Part shown: positions 50,833-61,299 of the stretch, in pieces | Numbering within the stretch: position 1 is the first letter of the stretch | Layout: each line of letters starts with the position of its first letter | Assembly: GCA_017165825.1 (NCBI GenBank) | Contig: CM029386.1 | Location: 6,807,582 to 6,871,581, forward strand | Origin: Hepsetus odoe | Taxonomy: Eukaryota; Chordata; Actinopteri; Characiformes; Hepsetidae | DNA: 64,000 nucleotides | Direction: 5' to 3' | Program-made: the position numbers and the translations under genes | Notes under the pieces: model-generated | Told to the model about the DNA's origin: nothing | The model's database searches: none | What the model saw: only the letters and a program-made list of their open reading frames with translations

Positions 50833-51050
50833 ATACTAAGATTCTGTTTTTGTGAATTACATTCAGAAATTGCACCCAAAAACAAATGCAAACTTAATTA
50901 ATAATCAAGTTGGTCATTTAAAAAATGTCCTGTAATTAGTGAAAGTGAATAGTTGTAAGCCACTTTAACATGCACTGAAAACAGAGAGAGAAAGAGGTCG
51001 TTATGTCTGATTAAATTCTGTATCAGTATCTGTGTGTATGTGTGTGAGCA

Positions 51051-51286
51051 GCTGCGTGCTCAGTCCTCTACCACTGGGTGCTGAGGGCAGCCTGTGTGTT
51101 GTCACTCTACACCTCACGGACGCTGTGGCTCACCAGAGGCCAGTGTGGTTCAGCCTGGGTTTGGAAACGTCTGAAACCTCTAACCACAGGAGCAGGCTGG
51201 CCACCCAAGCCGTCAGAGTGTGGGTGAGAGCCAAATGCGGCTACAGCCTTGCCATCAAGCTGCTGGAGCAAGACCAGCTACTGTAA
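51051..51286 (+). other. Possible orphan terminal exon, unidentified
   Basis: A GC-rich island in AT-rich DNA opens after a GTGTGAGCAG acceptor-like site. It carries a frame with coding-like composition (GAEGSLCVVTLHLTDAV ... KCGYSLAIKLLEQDQLL) and stops at 51284. The start resembles a C2-like beta sandwich segment, but I do not recognise the protein and see no upstream exon. It may be a last exon of a gene outside my recognition, a retained fragment, or chance. Confidence 0.25.
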
Positions 51287-51540
51287 AAACTATACTGTTA
51301 CATTAGGCTCTGGGGAAAGTGTAACTTTTTTGAATGTGGATTCGTCTTGTACAAATGTACAAAAGGCATTTTAATTTCTAAAAAGAAATATGTTAGGATT
51401 TGAAGAAGTGTGTTTATTTGATTTTTGCTAGAGATTATCCTAAACAGTGATTCAATATATTAATATAGCAATATGTTTTTTCTATAATATCTTTTATGTA
51501 AATATCAATGGTGTAAAATACCTTAGATGATGAAATAAGT

Positions 51541-51715
51541 AAAAGTGAAAATGACTATTTGTCATTGTTAATCACAGCACTGCACACAATGAAATGCAAC
51601 CTCTGCATTTAACCTAATACACACTGCAGGAGGCAGCTATTTAAAGTGCCCAGGCAGCAGTGCTGGGGGAGGTACCATGCTCAAGGGTAACTCAGGGCAA
51701 CCTACTGGGGTACAA
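51541..51715 (-). repeat. SINE family B copy, truncated head
   Basis: Shows the tail TGAAAATGACTATTTGTCATTG and the middle GGTACCATGCTCAAGGGTAACTCAGG. The tRNA-like head is missing. Confidence 0.7.
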
Positions 51716-52286
51716 TTTTGAGTTAGAAGGAGATTAAGCTAGGCCTTTGAGTCTGTGGGACCTTGTTTAAGAGCTTCTTTCCCAGGCTCAGACTAACCCT
51801 TAGTCTGAAGCTAGTAGGATTTATAGTTGTGATATCCCTTAAGCATAACAAATGACTTAATCCTTGTCTGGAATGTTATTGACTTGTCATAAGCAAACAT
51901 AAGTATTACGATTCTTTTGCATATTGTCTCAAACAAATATCTCAGACTAACTTAGTCCTTGGCCTCAGGTCTTGGTGAATTGAGTCCACCTTAAAATATA
52001 TAACTGCAAGGAAACAGAATTAAATTATGCTTCCTAATTAAAGGTACTGAAGGAGTACCTTTGACAAGACCACCTCAGTGACACTGCAATCTAATTTTTT
52101 CTGAGACAGCGCTTATCAATTCTATGCCAAATGCATAAATGTTTCTAAAGAAAATTTGATTCACTGATGCAGCAATAAAGCACCTGTACTAGCATTTAAG
52201 CATAAGGGAATAAGGTTAAAAATGTGTTTGACTTATACTAAACCGTATTATTATTATACTATACCATATTATTTTACCTTACACAG

Positions 52287-53195
52287 TGGTACCTTGACTT
52301 ACGAGTGTCCCAACTAACGAGTTTTCGAGATACAATCCGTATCTTGGCCTTTTTTTGCTTTGAGTTGAGAGCTCAAATTCAGGTTACAAGCCTGCTTCAG
52401 ATACCAACAGCTAGTTGGTGCAGTGAACACTGCAACATCCGTCCAGCATCCCGTGTCTCACTCATTCACTTTCAGCAGTTAGATCGCAGTGGAAGCGTCA
52501 GTGCTGTACTCGCATTTGTGCTTGCAGTTATTTTGCAAGACTTGATGATGTGCATTGAAAGAAATGATCAAAAAACATGACCAAGGTGTGCGTGTAGTAG
52601 ACTTGGCAAAGCAGTACAAGCATAGCACTTCTATAATCTGCACCTGAAACAGACCACATTGGACAGTTTTTTAATCAAAAATCCCGCCCATGAAAGTGAG
52701 GAAAGTGTGGTGAAATGGGCACAAATCAGTGAATATCCATCCATTTTCTGCCGCTTGTCCCAAACGGGGTTGCGGGGGAGTGCTGGCGTCCAACCCAGCG
52801 CACACAGGGCGAGGACGGGGGACGCACCCTGGACAGGTCGCCAGCCCATCGCAGAAAATCAGTGAATAAGATTCAGTTATTCAGTTCAGCCTTTCTCCTC
52901 CACCTTCATCAGCATCTTTAAGTCGTCAGATCTCCAAGGCAAATGCTGTACATTATACTTAATAAAAACAGTTTATTGCAGTACATTCTATTGTATTGTG
53001 TTTTTATACAATATTCATTTTTTATAAGCACATTTTTCTTTTAAAAACATGTAAACATGAGGGAATAAGGTTTAAATTACTCAAATTACTCAATAAGGTT
53101 TAAATTACTCAAATTACTCAAATTACTTGTAACTCAAATTACGAGTTAAGAGCTCCATCACGGAACGAATTAAACTCATAAGTTGAGGCACAACT
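52287..53195 (+). mobile_element. Tigger/pogo DNA transposon remnant with nested SINE
   Basis: The left end CAGTGGTACCTTGACTTACGAG and the right end (ACTCATAAGTTGAGGCAC) form the typical Tigger terminal pair. Between them at 52560-52650 is a CENP-B/Tigger-type helix-turn-helix piece (MIKKHDQGVRVVDLAKQYKHS), then a stop. Most of the transposase is absent. A SINE is inserted at 52736-52855. Confidence 0.75.
52736..52855 (-). mobile_element. 5'-truncated SINE family A with 13-bp target duplication
   Basis: Only the tail half (CTGCGATGGGCTGGCGACCTG to AGAAAATGGATGG) is present. It is flanked by AAATCAGTGAATA at 52723-52735 and 52856-52868. Truncation with intact duplication shows insertion by incomplete reverse transcription. 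Confidence 0.85.
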
Positions 53196-53289
53196 TATAT
53201 TTTCTTCTACGTCATCCTCACTCTGCCTAAATAAACACTGTTTGCATGAATTTTGTATCCAGTAAAAAAATAATCCTTGTCATTCATGG

Positions 53290-53570
53290 TGTCACGCCCA
53301 CCACGGTACCCAGGCCAGGGGAGAGGTCCCCGTCCCAGGAGTACTGACCGGGCTTTCACGAGCACTCTTAATCATCACCACTGATCACCCACACCTGGAC
53401 AACCACACACAAATAGCCTGCCAGTCCGACCCAGTGTTGTCCGTTCACCATCCTTACTGTCTGTCTGCACCGTAAGTTACGGCGTTGTGTTTTGTGTCAT
53501 AGTCTTGAAATAAACGTGTCCCCGTTAAAGAAACGCGTGTGTGCCTTGCCTCTCGAGTATAACCATGACA
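53290..53570 (+). repeat. 5' LTR of the Gypsy element
   Basis: 281 bp starting TGT and ending ACA, with an AATAAA near 53510. It differs from the 3' LTR at only two positions that I can find (CCCAGG/CCCCGG and CCATCC/CCGTCC). Confidence 0.95.
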
Positions 53571-54056
53571 GATGAACGGACCTTCGAGCAGCAAGGCGCA
53601 GCGGGCGGAATTCTTCCCGACGAAATGGCGGACATGGAGCTTTGGCAGCGGATCCGAGATCGCGAGGGGATCCTAGGGCGAATGACTTCCAGGTTAGACG
53701 ACATCCAACACCAACTGGAGCGTCTAACCATCTCGGACCGAGGACCTCGGGCAGCCGCCGTGGCCTTTCCGCCTCCGCCGTTCGCCCAACCGTCCGTACC
53801 GCCGGTAAGCCACATTGCTCTACCGGAACGCTACGATCCAGGTGCATGTGCGGCGTTTTTGGTTACATTTAACATGTACTTTGGAAAATATCCCTGGTTG
53901 ACCCCGTGCCCACGGCCGTCAGTCCACGCAGCGACAGCAGTCCCCCTGAGCCCATGGATCTGGGCCGGATTCACCTCTCTGGGGCAGAGAGGGAACGCCG
54001 CATCCACAATGGGCTCTGTTTGTACTGTGGCGAAAAGACTGCGCCCTGGCAGCTAA
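53565..54056 (+). pseudogene. Gypsy gag remnant
   Basis: The frame opens at an ATG inside the end of the 5' LTR (MTDERTFEQQ) and runs 163 codons. A coiled segment (RIRDREGILGRMTSRLDDIQHQLERL) precedes a Pro-rich linker and the start of a capsid-like domain. It then shifts frame near 53900, after which the other frame shows a damaged zinc-knuckle start (NGLCLYCGEK). Most of the capsid is missing. Confidence 0.75.
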
Positions 54057-54087
54057 AAGACGCACAGTAGTCAAACCTTTTCCTGAA

Positions 54088-57000
54088 TTGTCTAATCAAT
54101 TTTCCGTTCAAGTATCTGTACGCTGTGCTGATGTCTGTTTTTGTGTTTCAGCGTTGATCGATTCTGGGTCGGCTGGCAACTTCATCTCCCCCACGGTAGC
54201 TACCCAACTGCACGTCCCTCTGTATCCCCTATCACAAACCGTGTCCATGAAGGCGGTAACATATTACTTTATACTGCATGTTAATGAACCATGTGTCATG
54301 GTTATACTCGAGAGGCAAGGCACACACGCGTTTCTTTAACGGGGACACGTTTATTTCAAGACTATGACACAAAACACAACGCCGTAACTTACGGTGCAGA
54401 CAGACAGTAAGGACGGTGGACGGACAACACTAAGACGGTCCCACAACCTGGTCCTAGACTGGAGGACAGGAAAAATAAGGTCCTGGTCCCCGGAGTGCTC
54501 TTTGCACTGTAACACCTCACTCCCGTGCCTCTCCACGTCTGTGGAGAGCCCACTGGCTCATATACCATTGTCTATCCCGGTCGAATACCGTCCAATGAGT
54601 GAGGTGTTCAGTGCAAAGAGGTCCACTCAACTCCCTCCTCACCGGCCATGGGACTGCGCGATTGAACTCCAGCCAGGGGCCACTCCTCCTCACTCTCGCA
54701 TCTATCCTCTCTCCGAGCCCGAGACGAGAGCGATGGAGGACTATATTGCAGAGGCCCTTCGACAAGGGTTCATCGTGCCGTCCACATCGCCGGCCTCCGC
54801 GGGGTTTTTCTTCGTGCAGAAGAAGGACGGCGGACTCCGGCCTTGCATCGATTATTGGGGACTGAATGCCGTCACCGTTAAATTCCGCTACCCTCTCCCA
54901 CTTGTTCTGTCGGCTCTCGAGCAACTTCGAGGGGCCACCATCTTTACTAAATTGGATCTCCGCAGTGCGTACCACCTGGTGAGGATTCGGGAGGGCGACG
55001 AGTGGAAGACGGCCTTTAGCACGGAGACGGGTCATTATATGTACAAAGTAATGCCGTATGGCCTCAAGAACGCCCCCTCCATCTTCCAGTCGTTTATCAA
55101 CGACGTCCTGAGGGACATGTTGGGTCAGTTTGTAGTCGCCTACATGGACGACATCCTGATTTATTCCAAAAACTATGACTCACATGTCACCCAGGTACGC
55201 TAAGTCCTTTCCCGCCTCCTCAAGCATGGGTTGTACGTCAAGACAAGAGAAGTGCCAGTTCCATCTCACAGAGGTTTCCTTTTTAGGGTACCGAATCGGG
55301 CCAAAGGGAATCGAGATGGAACAACAAAAGGTGACGGCAGTTACCAGCTGGCCGGAGCCCCGCACCATCAGACAGTTACAAAGCTTTCTCGGGTTCGCAA
55401 ATTTCTATAGGCGGTTTATTCAAAACTTTAGTGCCGTGACAGCCCCTTTAACCGCCCTGCTAAAGGGAAAACCTTCCCGCCTCGGATGGACGCCCGAGGC
55501 ACGAGCGGCCTTTTTAGACCTCAAACTGAAGTTCACTTCGGCGCCTATCCTACAGCTGCCAGACCCGGACAGGCCGTTCGTGGTCGAGGTCGATGCATCC
55601 GAGGTAGGTCTGGGGGCGGTGCTGTCGCAGTACCACGGGCAACCCGAGAGACTTGTTCCCTGTGCCTTCTTCTCCCGTAGGTTAACCCCCGCGGAGGTCA
55701 ATTACGACATCGGCAACAGGGAACTCTTGGCGGTAAAGGCCGCACTGGAGGAGTGGCGGCACTGGCTAGAGGGCGCAAAGCACCCCTTCACGGTCCTCAC
55801 CGACCACCGTAATCTTGAATATATCCGGCTGGCAAAACGACTCAACCCCCGCCAGGCACGATGGGCCCTGTTTTTTACCCGCTTCGATTTCACCCTGACC
55901 TACCGCCCAGGAACTAAGAATAACAAGGCAGACGCCCTCTTACGCCGCTTCGAGCCTTCAGGGAGGGTGTCGCAGCCAGAACCGATATTAACCCCTACTG
56001 TAGTAGCAGCCCCAGTGCAATGGGACATCGAACGGGACATCCGGCAGGAGGCTGAGGGCACCTCCGTCCCATCAGGGTGGCCCCCTGATCGGATCTTCGT
56101 GCCGGAACGCCTCCGCATCCGGTTAGTCAAGTGGGCCCACACTTCTCCGGCCTCAGGGCACCCGGGCATTCGTCGCACAGGGGAACAGCTGAGCAGAAAA
56201 TACTGGTGGCCCACCTTAAGGGCCGATGTTCGGGCCCTGGTCCGCTCATGTTCCACCTGTGCCCAAACTAAGACACCTCGTGAGTTGCCAGCCGGTAAGT
56301 TATTACCCCTGCCGGTGCCCACCCGTCCGTGGACTCACGTGGCCATCGATTTGGCCACGGATCTCCCACGTTCCGGGGGGTACACGTGCATCTTAGTGGT
56401 GGTGGTTCGATTTTCAAAAGGATGTAGATTCATCCCCTTTGCTGCTCTCCCGTCTGCTCGACAGGTAGCTGATGCTCTGTTCCAGTAAGTGTTCCGGTAT
56501 TACGGTTTCCCGGAGGACATCTTATCCGACAGAGGTCCCCAGTTCACCTCACAAGTCTGGCGGGCCTTCTTTCGGCGACTGGGAACCTCCGTCTCGTTAA
56601 CCTCTGGTTACCATCCCCAAACCAATGGTCAGACCGAGCGAGCCATCCAAGATTTGACTAGGTTCCTCTGGGCGTACTGTCACCACCGGCAACACGACTG
56701 GGCCGAATACCTCTACTGGGCAGAGTACGCACAAAACTCCTTGCGCCATTCCTCCACAGGAATGACCCCGTTCGAATGTGTGTTGGGGTTTCAGCCACCC
56801 CTCTGCCCCTGGGATACCACACCAACGGAAGTCCCGAGCATCGACACCTGGTTCCAAGGGGCTGAGCGCGTGTGGGAGAAAGCCCACGCACACATCGAAC
56901 GGGCAGTGCCCCGCTTCCGCCAACAAGCCGATAGGCGTCGACAGGAGGCCCCCGACTTCCAAGCCGGAGACAGGGTGTGGCTCTCCACTCGTGACCTCAA

Positions 57001-57560
57001 GCTACGGCTGCCTAGTAAGAAACTCAGCCCCCGGTTCATTGGGCCTTTCCGAGTAGAGGCCCAAGTCAACCCGGTCACTTACTGTCTCAAGCTACCTGAT
57101 CACATGCACATAACCCCTGTTTTCCACGTTTCCCTCCTCAGGCCCTACGTCCCTGGCCGCACCGGTGGGAGAGGCTGAACCCCCTCCTGTCATCGTCACC
57201 GAGCAAGGTCAAGCCCATAAGGTCCACGCGCTCCTGGACCCCCGACGACGTCGAGGGGAGCTTCAATACCTGGTGGATTGGGAGGGTTACAGGCCGGAGG
57301 AACGCAGTTGGGTCAAAGCCCGGGACATACTCGACCCTCAACTCCGGCTCGACTACCACCATAACCACCCTAGCTGCCCTGCCCCCAAACAGAGAGGCCG
57401 ACCCCCTCGACACAACAGACTCCCACAGCATCCGCCAGGACGGGGAGGGCCCGGAGCGCGCTGGACGGGGCGTCCGGAGGACGCCTCTGGAGGGGGGGGT
57501 GATGTCACGCCCACCACGGTACCCAGGCCAGGGGAGAGGTCCCCGTCCCCGGAGTACTGA
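54088..57560 (+). pseudogene. Gypsy pol remnant (PR, RT, RNase H, integrase, chromodomain)
   Basis: Protease motif LIDSGSAGNFIS is near 54155-54190. A rearranged segment follows (54256-54590). RT then runs from about 54595 with PHRPWDCAIEL, FTKLDLRSAYH and YMDD at 55141-55152. RNase H has VEVDASEVGLGAVLSQ near 55577. Integrase has the zinc-binding H-H-C-C block near 56137-56270 and HPQTNGQTERAIQDL near 56613. A chromodomain (YLVDWEGYRPEERSW) lies near 57268-57312. Visible breaks are a stop at 55201-55203, a +1 shift near 55243, a stop at 56486-56488 and a frame change before 57178. It is inactive as read. Confidence 0.85.
54256..54431 (-). repeat. Inverted copy of the 3' LTR end plus adjacent host DNA, inside pol
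   Basis: These 176 bp are the reverse complement of 57646-57821 with one mismatch. The source spans the last 138 bp of the 3' LTR and 38 bp of host DNA beyond it, including the CATGG duplication. It interrupts the protease-RT junction. Confidence 0.92.
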
Positions 57561-57783
57561 CCGGGCTTTCACGAGCACTCTTAATCATCACCACTGATCA
57601 CCCACACCTGGACAACCACACACAAATAGCCTGCCAGTCCGACCCAGTGTTGTCCGTTCACCGTCCTTACTGTCTGTCTGCACCGTAAGTTACGGCGTTG
57701 TGTTTTGTGTCATAGTCTTGAAATAAACGTGTCCCCGTTAAAGAAACGCGTGTGTGCCTTGCCTCTCGAGTATAACCATGACA
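57503..57783 (+). repeat. 3' LTR of the Gypsy element
   Basis: 281 bp, collinear with the 5' LTR, preceded by a G-rich polypurine tract (GGAGGGGGGGGTGA at 57489-57502) that would prime plus-strand synthesis. Confidence 0.95.
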
Positions 57784-57821
57784 CATGGTTCATTAACATG
57801 CAGTATAAAGTAATATGTTAC

Positions 57822-59092
57822 ATGAGATGGATAATTTATTACTATTTATACATTATAAATGTATATATTTATATATTATTTATATATATTTGACTCCAGT
57901 TTGATTTCACACTCAATCAATCCATAACATACCTAATTTAAAATTTGGTTTGCATTATTTTGACCAAAAAAAAAGTTAGTTTATCATTACATTAATTTAT
58001 TAATTCATTTTTGTTTGCATGTTTTTTTGTTTGCATGTTGTATATTAGTAGCTTTCCACAGTATCAGCATATTAGTCGTAGAATGAATAAAGTTGACATA
58101 TTTCAGTTTTACTATACAACAGAACTATGGATATGTACACTAAAAATAACCATTTAAGGCATATTTTGTTAAATAATATAAATATAAACATATAAAGTAT
58201 ACATTTTAAATATATTAAAATGGTATGAAAGCCACCCAGTTCACAAGTCACAACAGCTTCTTGCCAAATTCAAGTGTATTAAAATGCATCAAAATAGCAG
58301 AATCCCATGGAGCAAATATTATGTGAGCAGACATCAAATAGACCACAATATGACAGGTACTTGTCTTTTAACTCTGATCTGAATATGATAGATCAGGTAA
58401 AAGAGGTGAAGATGGAGTCCAAAGACAACATCAAGGAGGAGTACAAAGGGAGGGATGAAAGAAGAGGAGCAGACTGAGGAGAGGACTGAAAGTGTGGATG
58501 GGTCCTGAAGGAAATCGAGGAGGACAGTACAAGTGATTGGTTACTATTAGCAGACTCTAATGGGTGTGACATCGATAAGGACTGTAACTTGATCGCGTGT
58601 TTTTTAGTGCTAACTGCTGCACTCCCGTCCAGCCATCAATCATTATCGCACTCGGACTGGGTTCCCTCAGCTTGCTAAATATTTAATAAGCTTTAAAAAA
58701 GAAAACAGGGTGAAAAAAAGAATGCAAGAAAGAGAAAAAGAGATTACCTCACTTTAGCCCCCTTTTCTGTCAAGGACTTTACATTTTGGATGTTTAAATT
58801 TTAGGCATTGAGAAGCTTGGTAGATTTCTTTTAGATGTGTTTAACGCAAATACATAACACATTTATATACAAAAAAACACATGTTTAGACAAAATATTTT
58901 AAATACACTTCCCTCATACATCTACTTTTTATTTTTTATTAATTGTGAATTTTTATTAAAAGTGAATTTGGCAACATGAACATTAATTCTTCAGTATTTC
59001 CCATCTTTTAAATCAAAGAGGAAGTCAAAAAAGTAAGAAAGAAAGAAAGCATAGGATAAGGCACCTGTGAGGGTGTCTTAACTTAATGAATT
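57822..59092. other. No gene seen
   Basis: AT-rich flank of the Gypsy insertion. A short purine-rich stretch at 58395-58530 has no domain. Confidence 0.4.
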
Positions 59093-59325
59093 GAAAGTGG
59101 CAACTTGTCATTGTGAATACATAGCACAACATACAGTGAACCACAACAGAATGCAGCCTCTGCATTTAACCCATACACACACGTGCAGCAGGGGGCAGCT
59201 ATTGAAAGCACCCAGGGAGCAGTGATGGGGACAATGCCTTACTCAAGGGTACCTCAGGGCAGTTAAGGGATTCGAACCCAAGACCTTCCGATCCTGGGCC
59301 ACTGTTAGGCCACTGGTACCCTGGT
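59093..59325 (-). repeat. SINE family B copy
   Basis: Minus-strand copy: tail TGGCAACTTGTCATTGTGAA, middle CTTACTCAAGGGTACCTCAGG, box B-like GATTCGAACCC. Head partly lost. Confidence 0.75.
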
Positions 59326-60584
59326 GTTTTAGATGCTTTAAGTGGCACTTAATTTAATCTGAAAATCTTTTATTCTGTTATAAATTTTTTCTTAATATTT
59401 TGCACAAAACTGAATGTGTAAAAAATCAGGCTGATACTGAATCTCGCCACATTCACATGCATAAACCGAGAGGCAACACAATGCATTTTGAGCAATTCAA
59501 GGGTTAAAATAAATGAATATGCTTAAAGTATGGGACATGATTAGGCTAATTATTAACATTAGATTAGTTCTGATTAATTTAATCTTGATTCAATTGCTGA
59601 CCATCAATGCTGACCATCCTGGACCTGGATGTCCTTCAAGTCATAGGACATAAGACTCTGCTCTTTTTCTACTGGAGCTGTAATTAATGTTGCTACACAT
59701 AGCAAGGTATTTAGTAACCAGTGGTGAGATATGATACTTTGGGTAATGATTCGGTATCACTAGAGCCCCATTAGCAGGTATGAATTATAAATTCAGTACC
59801 ATGGCATGCATAGAGATGGAGGTATAGAGATAGGAATGAGTGAGAAAAGCAACATGAAAGGTGGATGTTGAAGTTGAAAAGAAGGTCACAGTATAGGAGG
59901 AATTAAGAAAGAGTCATGCACTTCCTTGTGTGGCATTTTCTTTCATCAAACAAATGGTAATGAATCAGTAAGCTACTTTCTCTCAATTATAAACAAAACC
60001 CTGTTTGACTTTTATACTACCCTTGACATAACTGGATTTATGTATCAGGGTCTTTGAGTTACTCTGAACCTATGGATGAAATGTTCTAGAGTTATGAGTC
60101 TTGAACACAGAAATGGGTAACAACGATGACAGCCGATACACTTCATCTGTGATTACAGGACTTCTCCATCTCAGGGGCTGTCTGGAACTCCAGCGCTATT
60201 GATCCCCCTCAATAAAAGTCAAACAAAGAGAAGGGAAAATGCAGAATGAAATTAATGTTTTTCTTCTATCTGTCTTTTGCTTAGTTCTCCTTCTTGGCTT
60301 CTTCTCTTAGCCTCTTGTTCTTTCTTCCCCTTTCTTTCACTCCCCTTTTTCTTAGCTTGCAAAGCTACAGGTCAAGTAAGTGACACAGCTAAAAACAAAT
60401 GGGTGCAACATAAATGCACCTGATAAAATATTATTTTTATTGATGCATGCTCTTGGTCAGGGAAAAGGTAATTGGGACTCTAGGTGAATTGCAAAGACAG
60501 GGCCTCTTTAACAACATGACAACATTTTCCTAAGTGGGCTCAACTGCATAAACTCCATTGGATGCAATGAGATAAAGCAAAAGT
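59326..60584. other. No gene seen
   Basis: No supportable exon or repeat. A CT-rich patch lies at 60260-60350. Confidence 0.4.
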
Positions 60585-60845
60585 AAAGTGAAAGTGACTA
60601 CCCTTGTCATTGCGAGGTCACGGCACAGCACACATGAACCACAACGAAATTGGACCTCTGCATTTTACCCATGCACACTCAAACCCGTGCAGCAGTGGAC
60701 AGCTATTGAAAGCGCCCGGGGAGCAGTGACGGGGACAGTACCTTGCTCAAGGGTACCTCAGGGCAACCTATTGGGAAGGGGTTTGAACCCCAGATCCTCC
60801 GATCATGCAGCTAACGCCCTAACCGCTAGGCCACCGCTGCCCCTA
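60585..60845 (-). repeat. SINE family B, best-preserved copy
   Basis: Read on the minus strand: GGGGCAGCGGTGGCCTAGCGG head, GGGGTTCAAACCCC-type box B, shared middle with TTGCCCTGAGGTACCCTTG, then GCTCCCCGGGCGCTTTCAAT, and the end TGACAAGGGTAGTCACTTTC. Confidence 0.85.
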
Positions 60846-60858
60846 AATTTCCTTGTCT

Positions 60859-60960
60859 ATGATCCAATAGCAATTGCTTCAGACCCATTATCCTCAAACC
60901 CACAATTTTCTAATTGTGGGTTTGAGGAAAATGGGTCTGAAGCAATTGCTATTGGATCAT
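60859..60960. repeat. Perfect-type hairpin with 49-bp arms
   Basis: Left arm 60859-60907 and right arm 60912-60960 are complementary with one mismatch and a 4-nt loop (TTCT). The motif ATTGCTATTGG from the right arm repeats at about 60961 and 60982. No ORF or known element accounts for it. Confidence 0.9.
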
Positions 60961-61179
60961 ATTGCTATTGGTCCACAGTCCAATTGCTATTGGTCCACAA
61001 ACCAATACTATTTATAGAGGGAGCAATTTGAATTGTTAAATTCAACAGGTAAGTTTCTGGAAAACAATGAGGCCTTTTGGTACAAATACACAAATGAAAT
61101 TACATATACAGTAGCAATGTAATTCTAAAAGTAATCTAGCATCTATTCATCTCTATATGAATGTATGCTCACACACATA

Positions 61180-61211
61180 CATACATAAATACATACATAC
61201 ATACATACATT
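61180..61211. repeat. CATA tetranucleotide repeat
   Basis: About eight ACAT units with minor variation. Confidence 0.85.
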
Positions 61212-61299
61212 TCCCTTCTAAGAGTATTGGAAAAGCAAGGTTAATTAACTTGTCTTTGCTGTACACTGAATACATCTAAGTTTGAGATTCCTGTTATTT

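Larger units (their letters stand above)
53290..57783 (+). mobile_element. Ty3/Gypsy LTR retrotransposon with chromodomain, intact ends
   Basis: Two 281-bp LTRs (TGTCACGCCC...ACCATGACA) bound about 3.9 kb of GC-rich interior and are flanked by the 5-bp duplication CATGG (53285-53289 and 57784-57788). The order is gag, protease, reverse transcriptase, RNase H, integrase and chromodomain with no envelope frame, which fits a chromovirus of the Tf1/sushi type. gag is internally deleted, and pol has stops and frameshifts, so this copy cannot mobilise itself. No canonical TGG primer-binding site follows the 5' LTR. Confidence 0.93.

Noticed and set aside
53290..57783. Endogenous retrovirus
   Set aside because: Integrase is followed by a chromodomain and no envelope frame is present; this is a Ty3/Gypsy chromovirus-type retrotransposon.
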